Source: Streptomyces chrestomyceticus JCM 4735 (GTDB lineage: Bacteria; Actinomycetota; Actinomycetes; Streptomycetales; Streptomycetaceae). From it: a stretch of DNA of 64,000 bases. The stretch's first letter is position 1; each line of letters opens with the position of its first letter. The position numbers and the translations under genes are program-made. The stretch is taken from assembly GCF_003865135.1 (NCBI RefSeq), contig NZ_BHZC01000001.1, positions 8,928,001 through 8,992,000 of the forward strand, read 5' to 3'. Positions 51,625 through 59,968 of the stretch are shown here, in pieces. Under the pieces are notes generated by a model. It saw only the letters and a list, made by a program, of their open reading frames with translations, ran no database searches and was not told the DNA's origin.

Positions 51625-52806
51625 TCACCCCTCCCGGTGCCCCGCCTTGCCGAACCAGTCGAGGCAGAGCACCAGCGCGTCGTCCATCGACTCGGCGTCG
51701 CGGTGTTCGGCCAGGTCGCGCAGGACGGCCCGGGGGACGCCGGCCGCGGGGAGCAGGCTGGTGGCGTGGATCGCGCGGGCGAGAGCGTGCTCGCCGTACT
51801 CCTCGCCGGGCGGTGAGACCGCCGCGTACACGCCGTCGCTGACGAAGAGGAGCCGGTCGCCGGGGAGCACCTCGAACTCCTGGGCCACGTACTGCGTCTC
51901 CTCGAACATGCCGAGCGGGAGCTGCGGTTCGAGGGGGACGCGGTCGATGGTCCGGCCCCGGCGCCGCCACAGTTGCGGCGAGCCGGCGTCCACGACCTCC
52001 ACCCGGCCGGTCGCGAGCCGGAAGCGGAGCAGCAGCGTCGAGACGTAGGCGGAGCCGCGGTACTGCGCGTAGAGGGCCTGGTCGGCGAGGGCCGCCTGGT
52101 CCGCGATGCCGATGCCGGCGCGGCGGGCGTTGCGCAGCGCGTTCACCGCGAGGTGGGAGAGCAGGGACGCCTCGATGCCGGTGCCCATGCCGTTGGTGAC
52201 GGCGAGCGTCAGCTCGTCCGCGTCGGCGGCCCAGTCGTAGTTGTCGCCGTGGATCGCGTAGGCCGGCTCCAGTTGGGCGCCGATGGCGTACTCCTCGGCC
52301 ACACAGGCGCGTGCGGGCAGAAGCTGCCACTGCATCTCGGCGGCCAGGGTGAGCCGGGTCGTACGGCGGGCCCGCTGGTAGACGTCGGTGTCGCGCTCGG
52401 CGACGAAGATCTCGTGGCCGAGCAGGTCCGCCGCGTGCGCCAGGTCGTCGGCGACCCCGGGCTGGTTGCGGTCGGCGGGCAGCCGGACGGTCAGGATGCC
52501 GAGGCGTTCGCCGCGGACCGTCACCGGCAGGTGGTGGTCGACGGCGCCGTCCTGTCCGGCCTGCCGTTCGTGCCGTTCCTGGCTGCCGTAGGCGCGTCCC
52601 TCCGGTGTGTTGGAGATGGACAGCGCGGCCGCGGGGTCCTCGCCGAGCGAGGAGAACGGCCTGAGCACCGTACCGCCGTAGTCCGCGAGGAACAGATGCA
52701 CGGCCGTGGCTCCGTAGGCCGCGGCGAGCGCTGCGCGCAGCGCGTCCACCAAGGCGTGCGGCGCCGCCGCGCGAACCGCTCTTTCGACATCACAGCTCAG
52801 GGTCAC
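51625..52806 (-). CDS. PP2C/SpoIIE-type phosphatase with altered metal site
   Basis: 393 residues. A GAF-like sensor region spans about 20-140 and is followed by a SpoIIE domain (HGDNYDWAADADELTLAVTN, later LLFVSDGVYAA and MDDALVLCL). In active PP2C-type phosphatases the first motif reads Dxx-GHG; here it is TNGMGTG, so the metal-binding Asp is Asn and the His is Thr. The later Asp residues (VSDG, DDAL) remain. Activity may be lost, changed or need a partner. It is divergent from a MarR regulator. Confidence 0.82.
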   Translation of the reverse strand: MTLSCDVERAVRAAAPHALVDALRAALAAAYGATAVHLFLADYGGTVLRPFSSLGEDPAAALSISNTPEGRAYGSQERHERQAGQDGAVDHHLPVTVRGERLGILTVRLPADRNQPGVADDLAHAADLLGHEIFVAERDTDVYQRARRTTRLTLAAEMQWQLLPARACVAEEYAIGAQLEPAYAIHGDNYDWAADADELTLAVTNGMGTGIEASLLSHLAVNALRNARRAGIGIADQAALADQALYAQYRGSAYVSTLLLRFRLATGRVEVVDAGSPQLWRRRGRTIDRVPLEPQLPLGMFEETQYVAQEFEVLPGDRLLFVSDGVYAAVSPPGEEYGEHALARAIHATSLLPAAGVPRAVLRDLAEHRDAESMDDALVLCLDWFGKAGHREG

Positions 52807-52887
52807 GGTCTCTCAAACATTCTTATTTCGGTGGATTTCGACATGGCCGGGCTGACGCGGGCGGCCGGAGGGTGACAGAGTGGTCGT

Positions 52888-53430
52888 GTGTCCCGTTTCC
52901 CCGGTCAGTCGTACCCACGCGAGCAGGTGACCGAGGCCACCCTTGCCGCCTCCGAGTTGCTGGAGGTGCTGTGGGGCCGCGGTCAGGAGACGGCTCGCTC
53001 GGCGCAGGTCTCGCCGTCCCAGTTGCGGGCTCTTCTGGTGATCGAGGAACACGAGGGTACTAACCTGCGCGCTCTCGCCGACGAACTTGGCTCGCGACCG
53101 CCCGCGGTGAGTCGCCTCTGCGACCGTCTGGAGGCCATGGGGCTGGCCGAGCGGTGTCAGAGCGCGACGAGCCGACGGGAGGTGGAGCTGCGGCTGAGCC
53201 TGCGCGGGCGGGCCTTCCTGGAGGAGTACCGGGCGGCGCGTACCGGCGAGGTCGCGGCCATCGTGGCGCGGATGGATCCGGCGCAGGTCGCCGATCTGGC
53301 GTCGGGGCTGGCCGCGTTCCGCAGGGCGGCGGCCTTGCACCGTACGGCCAAGGAGGCGAAGGAGGCCAAGGGAGGCCGCCCGGTCGCCGGGCGCCGCACG
53401 TTCGGTGCGGACAGCGCGGACACCGCGTGA
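52888..53430 (+). CDS. MarR-family transcriptional regulator
   Basis: 180 residues. Winged helix SPSQLRALLVIEEHEGTNLR and ELGSRPPAVSRLCDRLEAMG, then the wing AERCQSATSRREVELRLS. The end is basic. GTG start. It lies upstream of a STAS gene on the same strand, and the gap between them holds an ATTGTTG-rich palindrome suited to MarR binding. It probably represses that gene or itself. Confidence 0.85.
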   Translation: MSRFPGQSYPREQVTEATLAASELLEVLWGRGQETARSAQVSPSQLRALLVIEEHEGTNLRALADELGSRPPAVSRLCDRLEAMGLAERCQSATSRREVELRLSLRGRAFLEEYRAARTGEVAAIVARMDPAQVADLASGLAAFRRAAALHRTAKEAKEAKGGRPVAGRRTFGADSADTA

Positions 53431-53501
53431 AGTCATTCAGGCCCCGCTTCTCGATCCGAAGTCACTCCGGGCAGAGCCGTGTTACTCAGTGACGGGGACA
53501 A

Positions 53502-53552
53502 GATTGTTGCCTTTCTGGAATATTGTCAAACGGCAACAATCGCTTCTATTGT
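53502..53552 (+). promoter_or_regulatory. Promoter and ATTGTTG operator of the STAS gene
   Basis: GATTGTTGCC (53502-53511) and its exact complement GGCAACAATC (53532-53541), plus a third ATTGTTG at 53548. They bracket a promoter TTGTCA (53523-53528), 18-nt spacer, TATTGT (53547-53552). A repressor bound here would block the promoter. The neighbouring MarR protein is the obvious candidate. Confidence 0.55.
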
Positions 53553-53614
53553 TGATCATCCGATCCGGCCGGACAGCAGTCCGGATCCGGCCACCGATCC
53601 CGTAACCGCCGAGG

Positions 53615-54031
53615 ATGACCGTGCAGTCACAGTCCAGCCCAGACCGGCCGACGCAGGTCGTGGTGCGGGAGGGCCACCGTGCCGAGGACGCGGTGGTCGT
53701 CGCCGTCACCGGACCGCTCGACATCGACACCGTCGCACCACTGGAAGACGCCCTCCGCGCGACGGGCGGCGACACGGACGGGGCCGGGCCGGCCGGAGGT
53801 GATCCGCGGCCGGTCGTCGTCGACCTGTCCCAGGTGGACTTCGCGGACTCCACGACCGTCAACGTGCTGTTGCAGCAGCACGCCGCCCTCGGCACCCGGC
53901 TGCGCCTGGCCGCCCCGTCACCCGGGCTGCGCCGCCTCTTCGAGATGACCGGCCTCGACGGGGTGCTGCCGCTGTACGAGACGGTGCGGGAGGCGGCGGC
54001 CGCCGACGGCGTGGCCCGCCCGGGGGCGTAG
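53615..54031 (+). CDS. STAS-domain anti-sigma factor antagonist
   Basis: 138 residues. The SpoIIAA/RsbV-type phosphorylation site is VDFADSTTVNVLLQQH with Asp78-Ser79; unphosphorylated antagonist would bind an RsbW-type kinase and free a sigma factor. An Ala/Gly/Asp-rich loop around 48-64 is an insertion relative to short RsbV proteins. It lies 184 bp after a MarR gene and close to an RsbW-like kinase gene (54827), so it may work in the local partner-switch. Confidence 0.83.
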   Translation: MTVQSQSSPDRPTQVVVREGHRAEDAVVVAVTGPLDIDTVAPLEDALRATGGDTDGAGPAGGDPRPVVVDLSQVDFADSTTVNVLLQQHAALGTRLRLAAPSPGLRRLFEMTGLDGVLPLYETVREAAAADGVARPGA

Positions 54032-54088
54032 CCGTACGTGCCGTCGAACGGCTGCCGGGCCTGTCTCCGGCCGGCCGGTCCGCCCGGC

Positions 54089-54514
54089 TCAGCCCGCCGC
54101 GGCGGTCTCCGCGAGTTTCCGGAATTCCCCGAGGTCGTAGTTGGCGAGGGCGGAATCCAGGTTGGTCAGGGCCCCCAGATGCTCCACAAAACCTTCCGGT
54201 GAGTACTCTATTTGCAGCGTGACACGGCTTGATGTGTCACTGAGCCGGTGGAAGGTGACGACGCCCGCGTGATGGACGCCCTCCGTGGTTTTCCAGGCGA
54301 TACGGTCCTGTGGTTTCACTTCTGTGAGTTCCGCCACGAAATTCTTGTCCGCGCCCGGCAGCGAGAGCTGCCAGGCGAAATGCGTGTCGTCCAGGCGCTC
54401 GACCGTCCGCACATGGCTCAGGAACTTCGGCCAGTGCGTGACGTCCGCCCACAGCGCCCAGCTCACCGCGACGGGAGCCTCGATGTCCACACTCTCCAGC
54501 AGCGAGGACGACAT
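54089..54514 (-). CDS. SRPBCC family protein
   Basis: 141 residues. The strand-helix start SSSLLESVDIEAPVAVSWAL and LWADVTHWPKFLSHV match the cyclase/dehydrase-like SRPBCC group, with VTLQIEYSPEGFVEHLGAL before the final helix. It binds small hydrophobic ligands in this fold; no function is known. AAGGAGG lies 8 bp upstream of the ATG. A sigma-B-like promoter is predicted about 130 bp upstream, which would make it a general-stress gene. Confidence 0.82.
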   Translation of the reverse strand: MSSSLLESVDIEAPVAVSWALWADVTHWPKFLSHVRTVERLDDTHFAWQLSLPGADKNFVAELTEVKPQDRIAWKTTEGVHHAGVVTFHRLSDTSSRVTLQIEYSPEGFVEHLGALTNLDSALANYDLGEFRKLAETAAAG

Positions 54515-54826
54515 GGCGAATTCCTCCTTGATCTCATGAGCGGTCAGGGACGGGCCCCCGCCCCCACGGCCGCGCACGGCCGTGTCCGCGGGGTTCCGGT
54601 GCTCCCGGCCGGCCCTGTCGTGAGCCGGTCCGAGGTTGCCCTTGTACCCGGGGACGGACGGGGTACCCGGTCTGTGGGGCAGTGCTTACGAGCGGCCCGC
54701 CGGGGCGGTGAAACACCCAAGGGGAACGTACGGTTCCCTGTGCATTGGGGTGGATTGCGTCGTTCTCCGGCGGGAAAGCTGCCTACTTGTACGCCTTACG
54801 GTCCAACGGGAAACGAGGTGAGCCCG
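54515..54826. other. 312-bp divergent intergenic region with promoter and palindromes
   Basis: Contains a sigma-B-like promoter facing the SRPBCC gene (54644-54668) and the inverted repeat GGGAAC-N5-GTTCCC at 54722-54738. A weaker sigma-B-like box (TTGT-N15-GGGTAC) faces the kinase gene. No gene seen. Confidence 0.45.
54644..54668 (-). promoter_or_regulatory. Sigma-B-like promoter of the SRPBCC gene
   Basis: Minus strand GGGT (54668-54665), 15-nt spacer, GGGTAC (54649-54644), an exact match to GNNT-N14-16-GGGTAC/T. Because GGGTACCC is self-complementary, the plus strand has a near match too. Confidence 0.55.
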
Positions 54827-55264
54827 ATGAGCAGCGCCACGGCCCCGCACAGGGTTTCCGCTGCGCCCTCACTGGCGGTGACGCTGGAGAACACGCCCGA
54901 AGCGGCAGCCGTCGCACGGGACGTCGCCGGCGACTTCCTGAAAGGTCTGGGACCGCCGCCGGACCGGGACGCCTCCGACGCCGTCGTGCTGATCGTCTCC
55001 GAGCTGGTCACCAACGCGGTCCGGCACACCCTCACCCGCACCTGCACGCTGAGCCTGGCGGCCGCCCCCGGCACCGTCACGGTGGCCGTGTCCGACGCCA
55101 GCCCCCGGCCGCCGTGCGAGCGCAACCCGGACGTACGCGGCGAGGGCGGCGGCTTCGGGTGGCCGATGGTCCGCCGCCTCGCCGTCTCCACCTCGGTGGA
55201 GACCTCCGCCCAGGGCAAGACGGTCACCGCCGTCGTCGCCCGGGAGGGCCGGCGCTCAGCGTGA
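54827..55264 (+). CDS. RsbW/SpoIIAB-type ATP-binding anti-sigma kinase
   Basis: 145 residues of the HATPase_c family. N-box VSELVTNAVRHT (near residue 60), a G1-like VSDASPRPP, and the G2 lid GGGFGWPMVRRLA. Such proteins hold sigma factors inactive or phosphorylate STAS antagonists. CGAGGTG lies 6 bp upstream. The last 9 bp overlap the convergent SpoIIE-type phosphatase gene. It is the probable kinase arm of the cascade that ends in the sigma factor at 59969. Confidence 0.83.
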   Translation: MSSATAPHRVSAAPSLAVTLENTPEAAAVARDVAGDFLKGLGPPPDRDASDAVVLIVSELVTNAVRHTLTRTCTLSLAAAPGTVTVAVSDASPRPPCERNPDVRGEGGGFGWPMVRRLAVSTSVETSAQGKTVTAVVAREGRRSA

Positions 55265-56911
55265 GCGCGGCGTCGGCCGGACGGCCAGGGCGAGCGTGTC
55301 GTCGGAGTGCAGGATGACGGTGTGCATGTCCTCGGCGATGGCGCCGGGAATCTCCCGGACCGGCCGGTCGCGGTGCCGCCGGGCACTCTCGGCCAGCCGC
55401 TGCTCGCCCTCCCTGGGGTCCCGGCGGCTCTCGGTCAGCCCGTCGGTGTACAGGACGAGCAGGTCCCCCTCGTCCAGCTTCGCGTGCAGCAGCCGCTCGC
55501 TGCCCGGGAACGGATAGCCCACCCCGCGCCCCCGGACCTCCAGATACTCCTCCCCGCCGGCGGCCCGTACGACCAGCGCCGGCGGATGGCTGCCGTTGGC
55601 GAGCACCAGGTCCCCGCTGGCCGGGTCGATCCGGGCCAGCAGCACCGTGGCCATCAGCTCCGGGTCGAGCGGCGCGAGGATCTCGTCCGTCCGGGCCACG
55701 ATGGACTTCAGCGGGTGCCCTTCCAGCGCGAGCGTCCGTACCGCGTGCGTGACGTTCAGCGCACTGCGCGTACTGCGTACGCCGTGCCCGAGCGCGTCGA
55801 CGACGGTGATGTGCACCGTCCCGTCCGGCAGCGTGAACCAGTCGTAGAAGTCTCCGCCGGTGGGCGCGTCGGTACCGGCCGGCGCGTAGTGGACGGCGAG
55901 CTCCAGCCCGTCCACCGCGATCGGCGGCGGACGCAGCGCGTCCTCCAGCTCGCGCAGGATGTGGCCGTGGGCCGAGCGGAGCTGTTCGTCGCGCTCCTCC
56001 AACTGCACGTAGAGGGCCAGCACCCCGCTGTTCGTCTCGGCCAGCTCGTGCGTCAGCCGGCGCTGGTCGGCGGCGAGGGTGTCCACCCGGGCCAGCGCGA
56101 CCCGCAGCTCCTCCTCCAGGAGGCGGTTCTCGGTGGCCGGATCGGTCGCCGTACCGTCCCCGTTGCCGTCCGGGGCGCCTGCCGGGAGGGGAGCCAGGGG
56201 AGCGGGACCGCTGCCGCGCAGCCGGCCGTTGCCGCCCGTCGTCGAGCCGTCCGTCCCGCGTCCCCAGGGGATACGGACCTCCGGTGTCCCGGCCGGCAGC
56301 GGTACGTGCCAGGTGGCCGCGTCGGGTGACACCTCGGCGGGGAGCAGCAGGGTGGCTCCGGCGGGCGGGGTGAGCACGGGGGCGGGGGTGCGCAGGGTGA
56401 CCGCGAGGAAGCCGGAGTCGGCAGCGGCGGTGGAGTCGGCCGGTGCGTCCGCGGCCGGGGCGGCGGCACTCTCGGCGGCTTCCGGGACGCCTGAGGCGTC
56501 CGAGGTGCCTGAGGTGCCTTGGGCGGCTGCCGGCGCGGTCTCCCCGTCACCCGAGCGGGCCCGGGGAACCCCGGCGGCGGCTCCGGCCTCGGCCCCGTCG
56601 TCAGCTCTGTTCCCGGCCCCGGCATCGGCCCCGTGGCCGTTCTTGGAAGCCCCGTCGCCGGAAGCGCGGCCGCGGGAAGCGCCGCAGCGGGAGCCCGCGC
56701 CCGGAGAACCGCCCGAGGAGGAACGATCCGTCGCACACGTACGGGACGACTCCAGCGTCACCCCGTAACCGGCCTGTATCACCGTGTCCGCCAGCGCGCT
56801 CACGGACAGGACGAGGCGCGCCCGGGTCTCGACGGGCAGGGCGTTGGCCGCGCCCAGCCGGCGTACGGCGTGGCGCAGCGGCGGCAGCGCATGGAAGGTG
56901 TGACGGCTCAC
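55256..56911 (-). CDS. SpoIIE/RsbU-type PP2C phosphatase with long disordered linker
   Basis: 551 residues. A short N-terminal helical domain (about 1-55) is followed by 170 residues of Ala/Gly/Ser/Pro-rich sequence, a folded strand segment (about 225-265), a coiled coil (NRLLEEELRVALARVDTLAA and onward) and a SpoIIE phosphatase with intact motifs GDFYDWF, VVDALGHG, LYTDGL and SDDTLAL. GTG start overlapping the preceding stop (GTGA). It is the likely output phosphatase acting on a STAS antagonist, activated by the upstream RsbT-type proteins. Confidence 0.83.
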   Translation of the reverse strand: MSRHTFHALPPLRHAVRRLGAANALPVETRARLVLSVSALADTVIQAGYGVTLESSRTCATDRSSSGGSPGAGSRCGASRGRASGDGASKNGHGADAGAGNRADDGAEAGAAAGVPRARSGDGETAPAAAQGTSGTSDASGVPEAAESAAAPAADAPADSTAAADSGFLAVTLRTPAPVLTPPAGATLLLPAEVSPDAATWHVPLPAGTPEVRIPWGRGTDGSTTGGNGRLRGSGPAPLAPLPAGAPDGNGDGTATDPATENRLLEEELRVALARVDTLAADQRRLTHELAETNSGVLALYVQLEERDEQLRSAHGHILRELEDALRPPPIAVDGLELAVHYAPAGTDAPTGGDFYDWFTLPDGTVHITVVDALGHGVRSTRSALNVTHAVRTLALEGHPLKSIVARTDEILAPLDPELMATVLLARIDPASGDLVLANGSHPPALVVRAAGGEEYLEVRGRGVGYPFPGSERLLHAKLDEGDLLVLYTDGLTESRRDPREGEQRLAESARRHRDRPVREIPGAIAEDMHTVILHSDDTLALAVRPTPRSR

Positions 56912-57936
56912 GAGAGTCTCTGGTGGAGGTTGGCGGTCAATACGGTCGCGTCGTCCCGGCTGCGGCGGTGGCCGTGCACGAGGGCCGTGGCCAGCAGCGG
57001 CGCGGGGAGCCGGAGGACGAAGGGGTCCGGGCTGTACGCCCAGCGGTGGTCGATGCCGTCGGTGTGCATCAGGGCGGTCAGCCGCGGCTCCCACGGGATC
57101 TCGCGGACCAGCGGCTGCGGCATCTCCAGTCCCGCCACGCCGGGCTGCCCGGTGTGGCGGTTCCGGATGTCCTGCTGCGAGAGCGTCAGGCACCGTACGT
57201 TGCCGATGCCGCAGTACTGGGCGCGCCCGGCGTGCAGCCGCAGCAGCCCGACGGCCGCGCCCCGGCTGCGTCGCAGCGCGCGGTGGACGGTGGTCAGCAG
57301 ACCGGGCAGCGGCTGGTCCGGCGCCCTGGCGAAGGTGCGCAGCGCGAGCTGCGCCGCCTCGGACGCCTCCGGGCCGTGCCCGAGGCCGTCGACCACGATC
57401 GCGGTCAGCCCCTGCTCGGTCTCCGCGACCGTGCACGCGTCGCCGCTGACCTCCTCGCGCTCGGCGGGCAGGCAGACGGCGCCGATCGCCCGGCGGCCGG
57501 TGTCCGCGTCCTCGGGCGGCGTCAGCCGCGCACAGGCCACGGTGCCGCCGGGCTCGTGGGTACGGACGGTGAAACTGGTCGCTATGCGGTTGACGCCGCC
57601 TATGCCGGCGCCGAGCGTCTCCGTCGTCGTGTACCCGTCGGCCAGACAGCGCTGGAACTCCCGCATGCCGGGGCCCCGGTCGGCGGCGAGGATCTCCACA
57701 CCGTTGCCCAGCGGCAGGGCCTGGACGTACAGCGCCCCGTCCACCGCGTGCTTGGCGAGGTTGCTGCCCAGTTCGGACGCGATCACCGCGGCCTGGTCGG
57801 GCAGCGCCCCCTGGAGCCCGCAGCGCTGCGCCACCGACCGTGCGGCCTGGGCGGCCAGGTGCACGGCGCTGTAGTGGTCGACCGGGATGTACGCGGTCGG
57901 GTGTACAGCAGGGGAGAGGGTCAACGGTCGGCCCAC
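56908..57936 (-). CDS. RsbT-like ATPase fused to SpoIIE/RsbX phosphatase
   Basis: 342 residues. Residues 20-140 form a HATPase domain (ASELGSNLAKHAVDG N-box; AADRGPGM G1; AGIGGVNRIA G2). Residues 160-340 form a SpoIIE-type phosphatase (SGDACTVAETEQGL, IVVDGLGHG, HTDGI, SRDDATVL). A kinase and a phosphatase in one chain recall RsbT plus RsbX of the Bacillus stressosome. It starts inside rsbT and ends inside the next phosphatase gene, so the operon is translationally coupled throughout. Confidence 0.83.
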   Translation of the reverse strand: MGRPLTLSPAVHPTAYIPVDHYSAVHLAAQAARSVAQRCGLQGALPDQAAVIASELGSNLAKHAVDGALYVQALPLGNGVEILAADRGPGMREFQRCLADGYTTTETLGAGIGGVNRIATSFTVRTHEPGGTVACARLTPPEDADTGRRAIGAVCLPAEREEVSGDACTVAETEQGLTAIVVDGLGHGPEASEAAQLALRTFARAPDQPLPGLLTTVHRALRRSRGAAVGLLRLHAGRAQYCGIGNVRCLTLSQQDIRNRHTGQPGVAGLEMPQPLVREIPWEPRLTALMHTDGIDHRWAYSPDPFVLRLPAPLLATALVHGHRRSRDDATVLTANLHQRLS

Positions 57937-58409
57937 CGCGTCGCGGTCACGGTCGTACCGCCACCCTCCCGGGTACGGATCTCGAACTCGTCCATCAGGC
58001 GCTGCGCGCCGCCCAGCCCGTGCCCGAGACCCGCGCCGGTGGTGTAGCCGTCGGTGAGCGCCGCGTCGATGTCGGCGATACCGGGACCGGTGTCGGCGAC
58101 GGTCAGCCGCAGGCCCACCGCGCCGGGCCGGGTCGGGTACTCGATCCGTATCGTGCCGCCACCTCCGTGGATGTAGGCGTTGCGGGCCAGCTCGCTGGCG
58201 GCGGTGACCACCCGCGTCTGGTCGACGATGCTGAAGCCCACCGTGAGGGTGGCGTCGCGCACCGCGTGCCGGATCGCGAGCAGGTCCTGTTCGCTGCGCA
58301 CGTGCAGCACCGTGGGCTCGGCCGGAAGACCGGCCTGCCCGGCACTGTCACCGCTCAGCGTTGTGGTACCGGCGGCGCCGGTACGGGCGAATTCACCGGG
58401 TCCCGTCAT
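57921..58409 (-). CDS. rsbT: RsbT-type serine kinase (stressosome switch)
   Basis: 162 residues, HATPase_c family. N-box ASELARNAYIHGGGG with Asn77, G1 VADTGPGI and G2 GLGHGLGGAQRL. In Bacillus, RsbT leaves the stressosome after phosphorylating RsbR and RsbS and then activates the RsbU phosphatase. It overlaps rsbS by 17 bp and the following fusion gene by 16 bp. The N-terminal 30 residues are an extension without homology. Confidence 0.87.
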   Translation of the reverse strand: MTGPGEFARTGAAGTTTLSGDSAGQAGLPAEPTVLHVRSEQDLLAIRHAVRDATLTVGFSIVDQTRVVTAASELARNAYIHGGGGTIRIEYPTRPGAVGLRLTVADTGPGIADIDAALTDGYTTGAGLGHGLGGAQRLMDEFEIRTREGGGTTVTATRWADR

Positions 58410-58803
58410 GCAGAACCTCTCCTGAGGGACGGGGACTCTGATGCCAGCCCAGGGCCGCCATGCCGTGTTCCGTGTTCAGGGCGGTCTCCACGCCGGTCAG
58501 CCGCAGTCCCAGTTCGGCCAGGGTCATGGCCACCGGGGGACGCATACCGGCGACGATCACCCGGGCACCCAGCAGCCGCGCCATGGTGGTGAGTTCCATC
58601 AGCGTCCGCGCCACGAACGAGTCGATGATCTCCAGCCGGGAGATGTCGATGAGCACACCGCGGGCCCGGTCGGCCGTGATGCGGGTGGTCAGCTCCTCGG
58701 TGAAGGCGACCACCGTGGCGTCGTCCAGCTCGTTGAGCAGCCCGGTGACCAGGACGTCGCCCAGTCGGAGGATGGGCACGCCGGCCGAGGGCCGCGCGTT
58801 CAC
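58393..58803 (-). CDS. rsbS: RsbS-type STAS protein
   Basis: 136 residues. STAS fold with ILRLGDVLVTGLLNELDD, the phosphorylation site IDISRLEIIDSFVART (Ser62), and GARVIVAGMRPPVAMTLAELG. RsbS forms the stressosome core with RsbR and binds RsbT. GTG start overlaps the rsbR stop (GTGA). The gene order rsbR-rsbS-rsbT is the classical stressosome module. Confidence 0.87.
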   Translation of the reverse strand: MNARPSAGVPILRLGDVLVTGLLNELDDATVVAFTEELTTRITADRARGVLIDISRLEIIDSFVARTLMELTTMARLLGARVIVAGMRPPVAMTLAELGLRLTGVETALNTEHGMAALGWHQSPRPSGEVLHDGTR

Positions 58804-59684
58804 CGGTTCTCCCGCGCGCCCGTGGACGTATGGGCGGACGCCTCGTCGGTGAGCTTGACGGCGGCGGCCAGCGCGTCGGCGAGGGTGGTGCGGGTCAGGA
58901 TGGTGGACAGGTCGATGCCGAGCTGGGCGATGGTCTGCGCGATGGACGGCCGGATGCCGCTGATCACACAGTCCGCGCCCATCAGCCGTACCGCGTTGAC
59001 GGTCTGCATCAGGTGCTGGGCGACCGCGGTGTCCACGGTCGGCACACCGGTGATGTCGATGATGGCGACCAGCGCCTCGTGCTCCTGGATGGCCTCCAGG
59101 AGGTTCTCCATCACCACCTGGGTGCGGGTCGTGTCGAGCGTGCCGATCAGCGGTACGGCCAGGACCTGGCGCCACAGCCGGACGACCGGTGTGGACACCT
59201 CCAGGAGCTGGCGGCTCTGCCGTCGGATGATCTCTTCGCGGCCCTCCACGTACGTCTCGAAGGAGAGCGCGCCGGCGCTGTCCAGCAGCCGGTTTATCAG
59301 GACGGCGATGACGAACAGTTCCTCGGTGTCCCGGGTCTGCCGCTGCACCGCCTCCAGGAGTGCCTCCTTGAGCGAGAGGACGGCCAGCGACGTGACGGTC
59401 GGCATGGCGCCGTTGCGGGCCCTGCGCATGGAGAGATCGATCACAGCCTGGCGCAGCGGCCGGTCGGTGGCCACCACCCGGTTGGCCGGGATGTCGCTCT
59501 CCAGGCTCCGCAGGAGGGCGCCCAGCAAGGCGTCCGCTTCCTCCCGCAGTTCGCTCTCGCTGGCGATGTCGCGCATCTCTTCCTGCGCGAGCTGAAGCTG
59601 TACCCAGCGGTCGGAGACGGTGTCGGACTCTGCGCGCAGCGTGCCGATGACACGCTCACGTGCCGCGGCCTCGGTGAAACTCAA
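58800..59684 (-). CDS. rsbR: RsbR-type stressosome sensor
   Basis: 294 residues. The N-terminal 160 residues are helical (an RsbR-N-like or globin-like sensor; ERVIGTLRAESDTVSDRW onward), and the C-terminal 120 form a STAS domain (VPLIGTLDTTRTQVVMENLL; DITGVPTVDTAVAQHLMQTV) with Thr residues at the phosphorylation positions. The start is TTG: AAAGGA lies 7 nt before it, and the only ATG nearby hits a stop. The first gene of the stressosome operon, divergent from the sigma factor gene. Confidence 0.87.
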   Translation of the reverse strand: MSFTEAAARERVIGTLRAESDTVSDRWVQLQLAQEEMRDIASESELREEADALLGALLRSLESDIPANRVVATDRPLRQAVIDLSMRRARNGAMPTVTSLAVLSLKEALLEAVQRQTRDTEELFVIAVLINRLLDSAGALSFETYVEGREEIIRRQSRQLLEVSTPVVRLWRQVLAVPLIGTLDTTRTQVVMENLLEAIQEHEALVAIIDITGVPTVDTAVAQHLMQTVNAVRLMGADCVISGIRPSIAQTIAQLGIDLSTILTRTTLADALAAAVKLTDEASAHTSTGARENR

Positions 59685-59774
59685 CCCATGGTCCTTTCTC
59701 GGTGGTTGGCGGGAGCACAAGCGCGCATCGTGTGCTGCCCGTGCGGTGCGTATTCAACCGCACGCGATCTTCGA

Positions 59775-59788
59775 TTGCCGTCCGGCAA
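59775..59788. promoter_or_regulatory. Palindrome TTGCCG-TC-CGGCAA in the rsbR/sigma divergent region
   Basis: Perfect 6-bp arms with a 2-nt centre, 91-104 bp upstream of rsbR and 181-194 bp upstream of the sigma gene. It may be an operator for one or both units. No canonical sigma-B promoter was found in this 284-bp gap. Confidence 0.4.
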
Positions 59789-59968
59789 ATGTTACCGAGG
59801 GCGGACAAGGGACCGAAGGCCGGACCACCGCTGCCGCACCCCCTGGACCGCCCCGGAGGGTGGTTCGCCGCCCTCATGGGCAACTGTTTCCCACTGGCAA
59901 GGGTTGAACACCTAAGACTAGGGCAGGTGCACCTGACCGTACGTACTGTGAAGGGTGAAGACGTGACC

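Noticed and set aside
59885..59906. Sigma-B promoter of the sigma factor gene (ANNT-N15-GGGTTG)
   Set aside because: Two consensus positions are missing, including the leading G, so support is too weak.
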